A stretch of DNA of 20,962 bases from Bacteroidales bacterium UBA5219 (GTDB taxonomy: Bacteria; Bacteroidota; Bacteroidia; Bacteroidales; ML635J-15). The stretch lies in contig DHVB01000074.1 in assembly GCA_002412425.1 (NCBI GenBank), forward strand, positions 1 to 20,962, written 5' to 3'. Below, piece after piece: positions 1 to 8,188 of the stretch; within the stretch, counting starts at the first letter, position 1; the number at the start of each line of letters is the position of its first letter. The notes below the pieces were generated by a model that was not told the DNA's origin, did no database searches, and worked only from the letters and a program-made list of their open reading frames with translations. Made by a program: the position numbers and the translations under genes.

Positions 1-517
1 GATCATAGTAGTTGCCTGTACCAGCAACAGAGACTGGGTGTGCGTTATTTGCATTACACAATGGAAGAGCACCTAAACAATCTTGTTCGGTTGGTGTGGG
101 TAATCTTTTGTAAGCAACGGTTCCTAATGCTGTTCCATCAGTTGAGCAATAAAAGTTATATAATCCAATAGAATATGTTCCACTTGTAGGGCAAACCCAA
201 ACTAATTCCGAACCATAACCACAATGGTCGTCGTTTGATTGATAAGTTAGAGAGCCGTCAGCATTATGTAAATCTATCATTGGGTCGTTTGTGTAAGAAC
301 CTCCACCTTGGCAAAATGAAAAAATAATAACTTCGCCAGCTGCAAGTGTAAAAGTATATCTATCTCCAGCTTGAACCCCTGATATTGTTTGCCAATTATC
401 TGTGGGGGTTAAATTTCCAGCTAAAGTACTTCCAGAGCAAGCAAAACTATAATTAAATAAAGCTGTCAAAATTATCAAAAATGCTGTTAAAATAATTTTA
501 TGTAACTTTTTTTTCAT
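1..517 (-). CDS. Secreted protein, N-terminal part (cut by window edge)
   Basis: The gene starts at an ATG whose complement is at 515-517 and stays open for 172 codons to the window edge, so the C-terminus is missing. The N-terminus (MKKKLHKIILTAFLIILTAL, then NYSFA-C) is a clear signal peptide, with cleavage or lipidation near residue 27. The mature part is rich in Gly, Ser, Thr, Tyr and Asn. It looks like the beta-sandwich pre-peptidase-type domains of exported Bacteroidota proteins, with segments such as FTLAAGEVIIFSFCQGGG and SGTYSIGLYNFYCSTDG. After it comes PTPTEQDCLGALPLCN, a segment I associate with large surface proteins of this phylum that usually end in a T9SS sorting domain; that end is not visible here. 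It lies 20 bases downstream of the 538-1161 gene on the same strand and may be co-transcribed with it. Export is well supported; function is unknown. Confidence 0.75.
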   Translation of the reverse strand, partial: MKKKLHKIILTAFLIILTALFNYSFACSGSTLAGNLTPTDNWQTISGVQAGDRYTFTLAAGEVIIFSFCQGGGSYTNDPMIDLHNADGSLTYQSNDDHCGYGSELVWVCPTSGTYSIGLYNFYCSTDGTALGTVAYKRLPTPTEQDCLGALPLCNANNAHPVSVAGTGNYYD

Positions 518-537
518 AACTACCGATTTTGACATTA

Positions 538-1161
538 TTACTCAATTATATATTTGTCAGGTTCTGCTAATAAACGCTTTTGCTTTTCTGGCGTATAATT
601 GTAAAACTCTTCTTTAGAAATAACAATAGGAAATGTTGCTGTTCCGTTTTGTATTTCTTTTTTATACTTTTTTTGATTTTTCATTACCCATTGTTCTTTG
701 GCAATAGCATAATTTTCTGCATCTTTTATTTTATCGCCTGTGGATTTATAGGGCTCAAAATTTTTAGAAGCTCTTTTGTATGGAGATGCAAAAAATTGTA
801 ATTTATTTGTGTTTTGTATTTCTCCATTTACTGAAATTGTAGAAAAATCATAATCATATCCTTTGGCTTGCAAGAAACTTCTAATATACTCTGGCTCTAT
901 CTCTATTGGTAAATAAAGTTGACAACGAGTTTTGTTTTCGACACTTGTGAAAATACGTCCGCTTATAATTGCAGGATCTTTTAATATATCACTTAATAGA
1001 GCTTGTCTCTCATCTTCATCTTCGCCTAAACCACTAATATGAAAATATACAGTTTTACCTTCATTTGTAAACTTTGCTTCAGTAAATTTCATGTTTTGTT
1101 GAGAATAACAAGCAGACGCTTTTATGAACATAATTAAACATATAAATATTTTTGTTCTCAT
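538..1161 (-). CDS. Exported protein of unknown function
   Basis: This 207-residue protein begins with a hydrophobic signal peptide (MRTKIFICLIMFIKASACYS). The Cys at 18 follows A-S-A, so lipoprotein processing is possible but the lipobox is poor. The mature part has a beta-rich N-terminal half, containing FTEAKFTNEGKTVYFHISG and a second short domain ending near residue 110. A charged, lysine-rich, probably helical C-terminal half follows (residues 125-207, with KDAENYAIAKEQWVMKNQKK). I recognise no catalytic motif and no family. It is followed after 20 bases by the truncated secreted protein at the left edge, so the two may form one transcription unit. No good promoter was found in the 195 bases upstream. 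The ORF itself is convincing because of its length, signal peptide and ordinary codon use. Confidence 0.75.
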   Translation of the reverse strand: MRTKIFICLIMFIKASACYSQQNMKFTEAKFTNEGKTVYFHISGLGEDEDERQALLSDILKDPAIISGRIFTSVENKTRCQLYLPIEIEPEYIRSFLQAKGYDYDFSTISVNGEIQNTNKLQFFASPYKRASKNFEPYKSTGDKIKDAENYAIAKEQWVMKNQKKYKKEIQNGTATFPIVISKEEFYNYTPEKQKRLLAEPDKYIIE

Positions 1162-1356
1162 ATTTTAGAAATTATTAATAAATAATTTAAATGGTTAATT
1201 TAATCTCCTACACAAAGCCCATTATAATTAACTTAATATTTTAACGGATTTTTTACAAAAAGGTTGCTAATTTGTAACTAAATTAATAAAATCGTTATTA
1301 AATAGTTGTTCTTCTAAATTGCTGTGTTAAAAATATAAAGAAAGTTTGAGTTTAAT

Positions 1357-3252
1357 TTAGTCTTTACTTTCTGAGAAAATTTGCTCAAAAGAATAGTCTT
1401 CTTGTAATTGAAACAAATATACATTGGAGTTGGAGTAGGATTGTGCAGAATATTGAGGTTTTGCAACAAAAACTTGTTTTCCACTAAGTCCTTTATGCTC
1501 ATTTTCGTTTGCTACCATTCTTGCTAAACTATTTCCATATTTTAAGTAATTTCTTACCCAAAAATTGATGGCATCATAAGCTAAGAAAGAATTTTCGTCG
1601 GGTTCAATTAAAAACATATTGCGATAGCTTTCGACAAATGTTTTTGTTTCTTCATCAGTATAATCTATATTAGTTCCTGAAAAATAAGTGAACTTAGAAC
1701 TTAAATAATATTTAGGGTCAATTGTTTCGTATTCTAAAATAGCAGGATTGCCGATTAAAGTAATTGCATAATCTTTTAGTGGAAATAAGTCTAAAAAGAT
1801 TTTTGTGCAACTAACTTCGTTTTGGAAAGGTAAAATAAAAACGTTTTCTTGTGTTTTAGAAACTGAACTTTCTAAATTAAGTAGTTTTCCGCCACTATAT
1901 TTAATGATTTTAACATTTGTAGAACTACCTAGTTTTGAAACCATTGCATCATAATGCTCATTTGCTAATTTTATTTGCTCTGCTGTTGTTCCTTGAATTA
2001 TTAAATATAAATTATCTTTGTTTTCTGCAGCATATGAAGCAAGGCAATCTATTACAGCTTCAGCTGTAGGTCGAATAAGTATGTTTTTGTTGTTATTAAT
2101 TACTACTTCACTATGATTTACAAAAGGCAATAAAATATAGGGTTTTGTATCGTAAAGATTTTTGTTTAAATAGTCAACTTGAGATTTAAAAGCAGGACCA
2201 ATTATTATGTCTGTTGATTTTAATTTTCCGTCTTTTAACAAGTTTGAAATTACAGTATTGTCTTTCCCAATATCGTAAACATTTACAGAGATATCTACAT
2301 TGTTATTTTCAAACTTTTCTAAGGCAAGCAAAATCCCCGAATAAAACGAAATTATTTGTTCTGTAAGCAAATATAGTCTCTGTTCTTTTTTGCCTGTCTC
2401 TTGTCTGTATAAGTTATTCAAATTTGCATCAACCTCGAAAGGTAACAAAATCGAAATTTCAACCTTGTTTTCAAAAGAATACCAATTTTTGTCATTATCG
2501 AAATCAATGTTTGATAAATCTTCAAAGTTGTCAATGTCTTCAATATCATTAGCGTTGTTATCTAAATTGTTTTTATTTGTCGATTCATTTTTTTCAGGAA
2601 TATTCTTTTCTACTTCATTTTTTTTAGGAATTTTTAAAACATTTCCTACCAGAAGTCTATTGTTGTCAATTTCAGGATTTAAGTTAATCAACTCTTCTTT
2701 TGTAATATTATATATTCGTGATATACCATATATAGTTTCACCTTTTTCTATTAAGTGATAAATAAAATTAACAGTATCTTTATCTTTATCTGTTTCTTGA
2801 ATTTTAGTGTCAATTAAATTATAAGGAAACATAATCTCTTGACCAACTTTTAATGGTTTTCCTTGTTTTATATCTGGATTGATGGTGTAAAAATCTACTT
2901 CACTTACTCCATATTTTCTGCATAATGAATATAATGTGTCGCCGGGTTTTACGGTATAAATGATGTGTTTCCCATCAGCCGAAAATTCATTAAGTACAGG
3001 TATTTGTAAAGTTTGTCCTATTTTAATATTTGTGCCTTCTAAGTCTGGATTTGCTTTATAAAGTTGTTCTTCGCTCACACCATAAGCTTTACAAATTGAA
3101 TAAATGGTGTTTCCTTCGGCTACAGTGTGAATATAAAATTTTTCATTATTGATTATTGTTTTTTCAGTAGATATTTCAATCTCAGTTTGTGCTGATAGAA
3201 CATTCGAGAATAAAACAGAAATTACAATAAACGACAAAAAAATATTTTTCAT
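1357..3252 (-). CDS. PBP1-like protein with three LysM domains
   Basis: The 631-residue protein has a signal peptide (residues 1-21, ending NVLSAQ) and then three LysM domains at about 39-86, 97-144 and 163-210. Each has the family pattern: EGNTIYSICKAYGVS, PGDTLYSLCRKYGVS and KGETIYGISRIYNIT, followed by an NP[DE] turn and a closing IGQTLQIP-like strand. LysM domains bind the N-acetylglucosamine backbone of peptidoglycan. A low-complexity linker rich in Asn, Asp and Glu (about 211-260) leads to a C-terminal region (about 263-631). That region resembles type 1 periplasmic-binding folds of the amino-acid ABC transporter class (VEISILLPFEVD near its start, STDIIIGPAFKSQ at the subdomain boundary). 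Such fusions are known in Bacteroidota. The protein is expected to be periplasmic and wall-associated. No transporter genes are nearby, so a sensing or structural role is as likely as transport. The upstream promoter and the start fit well. Confidence 0.9.
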   Translation of the reverse strand: MKNIFLSFIVISVLFSNVLSAQTEIEISTEKTIINNEKFYIHTVAEGNTIYSICKAYGVSEEQLYKANPDLEGTNIKIGQTLQIPVLNEFSADGKHIIYTVKPGDTLYSLCRKYGVSEVDFYTINPDIKQGKPLKVGQEIMFPYNLIDTKIQETDKDKDTVNFIYHLIEKGETIYGISRIYNITKEELINLNPEIDNNRLLVGNVLKIPKKNEVEKNIPEKNESTNKNNLDNNANDIEDIDNFEDLSNIDFDNDKNWYSFENKVEISILLPFEVDANLNNLYRQETGKKEQRLYLLTEQIISFYSGILLALEKFENNNVDISVNVYDIGKDNTVISNLLKDGKLKSTDIIIGPAFKSQVDYLNKNLYDTKPYILLPFVNHSEVVINNNKNILIRPTAEAVIDCLASYAAENKDNLYLIIQGTTAEQIKLANEHYDAMVSKLGSSTNVKIIKYSGGKLLNLESSVSKTQENVFILPFQNEVSCTKIFLDLFPLKDYAITLIGNPAILEYETIDPKYYLSSKFTYFSGTNIDYTDEETKTFVESYRNMFLIEPDENSFLAYDAINFWVRNYLKYGNSLARMVANENEHKGLSGKQVFVAKPQYSAQSYSNSNVYLFQLQEDYSFEQIFSESKD

Positions 3253-3271
3253 AATACAAATTTTGACACAA

Positions 3272-3301
3272 CAAAATTACAAAATATTTTTAGAAAACAA
3301 A
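3272..3301 (-). promoter_or_regulatory. Bacteroidota-type promoter for the LysM/PBP1 gene
   Basis: Read on the minus strand, TTTG (complement 3298-3301) is followed after 18 bases by TAATTTTG (complement 3272-3279). This matches the Bacteroidota -33 TTTG / -7 TAnnTTTG consensus. Transcription would start about 12 bases before the ATG at 3252, leaving a very short leader. Confidence 0.6.
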
Positions 3302-3376
3302 GTAGTATCTCTAAAAGAAATTTTATTGTTTAATAATAACTATTTTAAGGCAAAATTTAGACCAAAACCAAATAAG

Positions 3377-3428
3377 TTGTCTTAAAATTGTTCAACCTTA
3401 AGCTAAGATTGTAACAATTTTAAGACAA
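3377..3428 (-). terminator. Long perfect hairpin after pepD, probable terminator
   Basis: TTGTCTTAAAATTGTT at 3377-3392 is the exact reverse complement of 3413-3428, giving a 16-bp stem around a 20-base loop. The loop can itself form a small CTTA/TAAG hairpin. It begins 10 bases past the pepD stop codon. On the minus strand it is followed by CTTATTTGGTTTTGG. It separates pepD from the LysM gene, which has its own promoter. The stem is AT-rich, so strength is uncertain. Confidence 0.6.
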
Positions 3429-3438
3429 TATAAAATTT

Positions 3439-4899
3439 TTATTCTTTTACAGGAATATTTTTTAGAGTTTCAACCATATAGTTCCAGAATTTTTCAACTG
3501 AAGAAATTAATATTCTTTCGTCAGGAGAATGTGGATAGCGTATTGTAGGACCAAAAGAAATCATATCCCAATTTGGATAAGCAGCGCCTAAAATTCCACA
3601 TTCTAAACCAGCGTGAATAGCTTTTATTTCTGGAGTTTTGTTGTATAGCTTTTCATAAGTTTTAAGCATAGTTTTTAAAATTGGAGAATCCATATTTGGT
3701 TTCCAGCCAGGATAAGCTCCTTCGTATGCAACTTCGGCACCTATTAAGTTAAATAAGCCTCCAATTTTGTACATAACGCCTTCTTTTGCAGTGTCAACTG
3801 AACTCCTTACCAAACAATGTACAGCAAATTTTCCATTTATACATTTTACTATTGCTAAATTATTTGATGTTTCAACCAAGCCTGGCATAGCATCGCTCAT
3901 TCTTTGAACGCCGTGAGGACAAGCATAAACTGCTTTGCAAATCTTGTGCATTTCATCGTTAGCCATAATTTTTGCTGGAGCATTGGTTTTTTCAACTTTC
4001 ATTTGCAAGTCTGGTTCAGATTTAGAAAACTCTTGTTTAAAAATTTTCTCAAATTTAGCAACTTCGCCTTCAAATTTAGAAGCTTCTTTTTCAGAAATAG
4101 CTACAATTGCAAACGACTCACGAGGAATAGCATTTCTTAAACTTCCACCATTAATTTCTGCAATTCTTAAATCGTAAAAATGTGTAGCATAAGTTAAGAA
4201 ACGGAATAATATTTTGTTTGAGTTTGCTCTACCAATATTAATATCCATTCCACTATGTCCGCCTTTTAGCCCTGTAACAGAAAGTTTGTAAGCAACAAAA
4301 CCTTTTGGCATGTCAACTTCGGGATAATTCATAGTTACGTTAACATCAACACCTCCAGCACAACCAACATAAAGTTCGCCTTCGTCTTCTGAATCTAAAT
4401 TCAATAAAATATCACCTTTCAAAAGACCTGGTTTTAGGTGATTCGCTCCAGTCATTCCAGTTTCTTCATCAATTGTAAACAAAGCTTCTATAGGACCATG
4501 TACTAAACTTTTGTCTTCTAAAACAGCCATAGCAACTGCACAACCCATGCCATTGTCTGCTCCCAAAGTAGTGCCATTTGCTTTAACCCATTCGCCGTCA
4601 ATCATAGTTTCAATTGGGTCTTTTTCAAAATCGTGAACTTTGTCGGAATTCTTTTGAGGAACCATGTCTAAATGACCTTGCAAAACAACACCTTTTCTAT
4701 TTTCCATACCAGGACTAGCAGGTTTGCGGATAATTACATTACCAATGTGGTCAACAATTGTCTCTAATCCAAGGCTTTCGCCAAAGTTCTTCATAAATTC
4801 AATTACTTTCTCCTCTTTTTTAGAAGGACGAGGTATTTGAGTTAATGAATAAAAATGTTTCCAAACTCTTTCGGGATTTAATTTTTTAATTTCGCTCAT
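3439..4899 (-). CDS. pepD: Aminoacyl-histidine dipeptidase (peptidase M20C)
   Basis: The 486-residue protein matches PepD of peptidase family M20C over its full length. It is a cytoplasmic, two-metal (zinc-type) dipeptidase that cleaves Xaa-His and other dipeptides such as carnosine. The metal and catalytic motifs are present: GHLDMVPQ (His76, Asp78), GADNGMG (bridging Asp115), DEETGMTGA (catalytic Glu145, then metal ligand Glu146), LNLDSEDEGEL (Asp169), and the C-terminal HAGLECG and YPHSPDE segments that supply the last metal ligand region. The lid or dimerisation domain lies in the middle, with GGHSGMDIN near residues 213-222. There is no signal peptide. Nothing is missing, and length agrees with E. 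coli PepD (485 residues). It is transcribed alone, divergently from the thioredoxin-fold gene at 4998, with a promoter-like element just upstream and a hairpin just downstream. Identification is secure; exact substrate preference is not. Confidence 0.95.
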   Translation of the reverse strand: MSEIKKLNPERVWKHFYSLTQIPRPSKKEEKVIEFMKNFGESLGLETIVDHIGNVIIRKPASPGMENRKGVVLQGHLDMVPQKNSDKVHDFEKDPIETMIDGEWVKANGTTLGADNGMGCAVAMAVLEDKSLVHGPIEALFTIDEETGMTGANHLKPGLLKGDILLNLDSEDEGELYVGCAGGVDVNVTMNYPEVDMPKGFVAYKLSVTGLKGGHSGMDINIGRANSNKILFRFLTYATHFYDLRIAEINGGSLRNAIPRESFAIVAISEKEASKFEGEVAKFEKIFKQEFSKSEPDLQMKVEKTNAPAKIMANDEMHKICKAVYACPHGVQRMSDAMPGLVETSNNLAIVKCINGKFAVHCLVRSSVDTAKEGVMYKIGGLFNLIGAEVAYEGAYPGWKPNMDSPILKTMLKTYEKLYNKTPEIKAIHAGLECGILGAAYPNWDMISFGPTIRYPHSPDERILISSVEKFWNYMVETLKNIPVKE

Positions 4900-4938
4900 A
4901 ATTTAATTTTTTATATTTTTTTACTATTTTTGAAGTCA

Positions 4939-4970
4939 TAAAACTACATAAAATAAACAATATTTACAAA
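4939..4970 (-). promoter_or_regulatory. Probable pepD promoter
   Basis: On the minus strand TTTG (complement 4967-4970) is followed after 20 bases by TAGTTTTA (complement 4939-4946), one mismatch from TAnnTTTG. It would give a leader of about 30 bases before the pepD ATG at 4899. No equally good element was found for the divergent gene at 4998. Confidence 0.45.
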
Positions 4971-4997
4971 AATTTGTATTAAAATAAATTTAATTAA

Positions 4998-5999
4998 ATG
5001 AAAAAAATATTTTTAACACTTACATTAATCTTATTTGTACAGCTTATTTTTGCTCAAACTACTATCAATTGGTTAGATTTTGAAACAGCTATTGAAATGC
5101 AAAAAGAAAATCCAAAAACAATTATTATTGATATGTACACCGACTGGTGCGGGTGGTGCAAAAAAATGGATGCAGAAACTTTTCAAAATCCGCATATTGC
5201 GAATTATATAAACACGTTTTTTTATCCTGTAAAATTTAATGCCGAAGGTTTTGATTCTATAAATTACAAAGGTAAAGTTTATGTAAATCCTAATGTTGGA
5301 AGACGTTCAACTCATCAATTAGCTCAAGAACTTATGGGTGGACGAATGTCGTATCCTACAATGGTTTATATAGATTTTGAAGAACAAGTTTTTCCAGTTC
5401 CAGGATATATGAATCCACAAAACCTAGAACCATTATTAATTTATTTTGCAGAAAGAATAAATAAATTGGCAAATTTCGTAGATTTTCAACGAGAATTTAA
5501 AGAAACTTTTGATCCAGATAGCACAGCTAAGAACACAGGAGATATAAATTGGGTAGATTTAGAACAAGCTTTGGAATTAAGACTTACAAAACCTAAAAAA
5601 ATTCTTCTTTTTGTAAATTCAGATTTTAATAATAGCAGTAAAGTAATGCTTGCTTCTTCTTTACGACATCCTGTAATTTCAAACTTAATAAATGAAAATT
5701 TTTATCCTGTAAAATTTAATTTTAATCATCAAGATACAGTACAAGTTTATGAAAATACTTTTATAAACGAGCAGTTGCAACCTAACTATCCGCATCAATT
5801 TATTATTGCACTTTTGCAACCCGACATAAGGCTACCCTCAATAGTGTTTTTTGGCGAAGATTTTTCTCTAATTTTTGCTTTAAGAGGATATCAGTCTGCA
5901 CAACAATTAGAAAGATTCCTAGAGTTCTTTAGCAAAGATTTACATAAAACAGGCGAAGATTGGACAAAATTTAACGAAAACTTTAAATCTAAACTTTAG
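4998..5999 (+). CDS. Exported tandem thioredoxin-fold protein, second domain inactive
   Basis: The 333-residue protein has a signal peptide (residues 1-20, ending LIFAQ), so it acts in the periplasm or envelope. Domain 1 (about 23-155) is a thioredoxin-like fold with the redox motif D-W-C-G-W-C-K-K (Cys51, Cys54) and a cis-proline in MSYPT (Pro120). It resembles the thiol-disulfide proteins of the DUF255/SoxW/DsbD-gamma type. Domain 2 (about 183-315) is a recognisable copy. INWVDLEQALEL repeats INWLDFETAIEM, FYPVKFN occurs in both exactly 160 residues apart, and Pro280 replaces Pro120. In domain 2, however, the CxxC positions are Asn211 and Ser214, so it cannot do dithiol chemistry. The family role would be reduction or isomerisation of disulfides in exported proteins. 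Its neighbour downstream is a secreted, cysteine-containing protease, a plausible but unproven client. Confidence 0.85.
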   Translation: MKKIFLTLTLILFVQLIFAQTTINWLDFETAIEMQKENPKTIIIDMYTDWCGWCKKMDAETFQNPHIANYINTFFYPVKFNAEGFDSINYKGKVYVNPNVGRRSTHQLAQELMGGRMSYPTMVYIDFEEQVFPVPGYMNPQNLEPLLIYFAERINKLANFVDFQREFKETFDPDSTAKNTGDINWVDLEQALELRLTKPKKILLFVNSDFNNSSKVMLASSLRHPVISNLINENFYPVKFNFNHQDTVQVYENTFINEQLQPNYPHQFIIALLQPDIRLPSIVFFGEDFSLIFALRGYQSAQQLERFLEFFSKDLHKTGEDWTKFNENFKSKL

Positions 6000-6052
6000 C
6001 TTTTGATTAAGATGTTAAAAAATATTTTTTAATTTTACAAAAAACTGTAAGT

Positions 6053-8128
6053 ATGAAAAAATTAATATGGTTAATTTTATTGAGTGGATTTTTAATTTCA
6101 AAAACCTATTCACAAAAATGCTCTATTGATGAGGCAGAAAATATTGCAATAAACACAATTAACGAAAAAATCAATCCTATTTCAAAAAATGCTCAAAGTT
6201 TTGAAATTAAAAATATTGAAGTAGTTTACTTTAATGAAAATGAGGTGTTTTACCTTGTGAATTTAAGACCTCAAGGTTTTATTTTAATTTCTTCTGAAAA
6301 ATCAGTTGAGCCTGTTTTAGCATTTTCATTAGAATCTGATTATGAACTAGAAAATAATCCGTCTGCAAAATTTTGGATAAATAATTATGCAAAGCAGATA
6401 GAATATAGTATTCAACATGTAACAAAAGCTACTTTAAATGTTGATAAAGAATGGCAAAGACTTAGTCGAGACCCAAAAGATTTTATTCCAAAATCAAATA
6501 TAAAAACAGTTGAGCCTTTGTTGTTTACAAAATGGAGTCAAGGAAAGTATTACAATGCTCACTGTCCTGTTGATGCCGCTGGATCTGACGGACATGTGGT
6601 TGTTGGTTGTGTTGCTACTGCTATTGGACAACTAATGAATTATTTTAGATATCCAACTGTTGGCATGGGAAGTTATGGATATGAGCATCAAACATATGGC
6701 TGGCTTGAAGTTGATTTTTCGGAACAGCACTACGACTACGACTTAATGCCAGTATTTCCAACAGATTACAATGATAATTTAGCTCGTCTTTTATATAACA
6801 TAGGTGTGTCAGTTGATATGAATTACGGACCACAAGGAAGTGGAATGTACAATCACAAAGGAGCATATACATTATATACTTATTTTGATTATGCACCAGA
6901 AACAACTTATTTATTTCGCGATTCTTTGCCCGAAGATTTTGATTGGAATGGTAATTTAGTTTTTCATTTAGATCAAAAAATTCCGCTATATTATGCAGGC
7001 TGGGGAGATTATGATTATATTTCAGGTCATGCTTTTATTCTTGACGGATATAGCGACTCAACTCATTATCACATAAATTGGGGCTGGGGAGGCTCTATGG
7101 ACGGTTATTTCTTTATTGAAAATTTAAAACCAGGTGGAAGCGATTTTACACTTGCACACGAAGTTATTGCGAATGCGGTTCCTAACAATCCATGCCAAGG
7201 CTGTTCAGAATTAAAAATATTAAATTCAATTGAAGGGGTTATTGAAGATGGCAGTGGACCTTTAAATAATTATCAAAATGATTTAGAGTGTTCGTGGCTG
7301 ATTACTCACAATGATTCAATAACTGGAGTTGAGTTTGAGTTTTTAAAATTTGATTTAGACGAAAATGATTATTTAATATTTTACGAAGGCGAAAATGAAC
7401 AAGCTCCTGTGGCAAATACTTTTTTTGGTGGACAAACAGTAGAAAATTTTACCGTAAATTCAGACAAGGTATTAGTTAAATTTGTTAGCGATGCCGAAAA
7501 TACCAATTTGGGTTGGCTTTTAAAATACAAAGCAGTTTTACCTAAATATTGCGACATAATAAAAGTGTTAACAGAACCAGAAGGGATTATAAGTGATGGA
7601 AGTAATTCTTATCAATATCATAACGATACTTATTGCACTTGGAGAATACAACCAGCAGATGCTGAGAATATTGAAATAACTTTTTTAGAGTTTGATACAG
7701 AGCCAATAAATGATTATGTGAGAGTGCTTAACTCTTCAGGACAAGCTGTAGGAACATTTTCAGGCGATGCTTTACCCGACAAAATACTAATAGAAGGAAA
7801 TAAAGCTACAGTGATTTTTAAAACAAACAATGATATTAGAGCCGGTGGTTTTAAACTTAAATATCAAACTAATGTAAATAGTAGTGAAGAAATTTTTGCA
7901 AATAAAATAGAAATATATCCAAATCCAGCAGAAGATTTTCTGAATGTTAAAATAAATAATGATAGAAATTATACCATTAACATTATAGGTATAGACGGTA
8001 AAATTTATTTAAATAAAACCGAAAACTCAAACTCACAAATAAATATAGAAAATCTTAGTTCAGGAATTTATTTTATTGAGATAATACAAGATGGTGAAAT
8101 TTTAAGGGAAAAATTTGTGAGGAAATAG
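6053..8128 (+). CDS. Secreted C10 cysteine protease with two CUB domains and T9SS tail
   Basis: The 691-residue protein has a signal peptide (1-20) and an inhibitory propeptide (about 22-140). The peptidase C10 (streptopain/interpain) domain follows at about 155-380. The catalytic Cys186 lies in VGCVATAIGQLMNY, His326 in ISGHAFILDGY, and the family's INWGWGG segment is at 341-347. The Cys-His spacing of 140 is close to that of SpeB. Two CUB-like beta-sandwich domains come next (about 384-495 and 500-606). Each has the first CUB disulfide pair (Cys384/Cys413 and Cys500/Cys528) and the G-I-x-D-G ... C-[ST]-W-x-I pattern. Residues 619-691 form a type A T9SS sorting domain (IEIYPNPAEDF ... LSSGIYFIEI ... 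REKFVRK). It should cross the outer membrane through the T9SS and be released or attached at the surface. All active-site residues are present, so it is probably an active protein- or peptide-degrading enzyme. Confidence 0.93.
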   Translation: MKKLIWLILLSGFLISKTYSQKCSIDEAENIAINTINEKINPISKNAQSFEIKNIEVVYFNENEVFYLVNLRPQGFILISSEKSVEPVLAFSLESDYELENNPSAKFWINNYAKQIEYSIQHVTKATLNVDKEWQRLSRDPKDFIPKSNIKTVEPLLFTKWSQGKYYNAHCPVDAAGSDGHVVVGCVATAIGQLMNYFRYPTVGMGSYGYEHQTYGWLEVDFSEQHYDYDLMPVFPTDYNDNLARLLYNIGVSVDMNYGPQGSGMYNHKGAYTLYTYFDYAPETTYLFRDSLPEDFDWNGNLVFHLDQKIPLYYAGWGDYDYISGHAFILDGYSDSTHYHINWGWGGSMDGYFFIENLKPGGSDFTLAHEVIANAVPNNPCQGCSELKILNSIEGVIEDGSGPLNNYQNDLECSWLITHNDSITGVEFEFLKFDLDENDYLIFYEGENEQAPVANTFFGGQTVENFTVNSDKVLVKFVSDAENTNLGWLLKYKAVLPKYCDIIKVLTEPEGIISDGSNSYQYHNDTYCTWRIQPADAENIEITFLEFDTEPINDYVRVLNSSGQAVGTFSGDALPDKILIEGNKATVIFKTNNDIRAGGFKLKYQTNVNSSEEIFANKIEIYPNPAEDFLNVKINNDRNYTINIIGIDGKIYLNKTENSNSQINIENLSSGIYFIEIIQDGEILREKFVRK

Positions 8129-8150
8129 TCGGGAAGGTTTAATAAAGTTG

Positions 8151-8158
8151 TATATTTG
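8151..8158 (+). promoter_or_regulatory. Promoter -7 element (TATATTTG)
   Basis: TATATTTG matches TAnnTTTG and lies 30 bases before the ATG at 8189, in the gap after the protease gene. No clear TTTG was found at the expected -33 distance, so only half of the promoter is supported. A strong AAGGAGG at 8178-8184, unusual among these genes, sits just before the ATG. Confidence 0.45.
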
Positions 8159-8188
8159 GCTTGTAGAATAAATGTTAAAGGAGGAAAT

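Noticed and set aside
1283..1301. AT-only hairpin (TTAATAA/TTATTAA) as terminator of the LysM/PBP1 gene
   Set aside because: All pairs are A-T, the stem is short and it lies over 50 bases beyond the stop. It cannot be separated from background in such AT-rich DNA.
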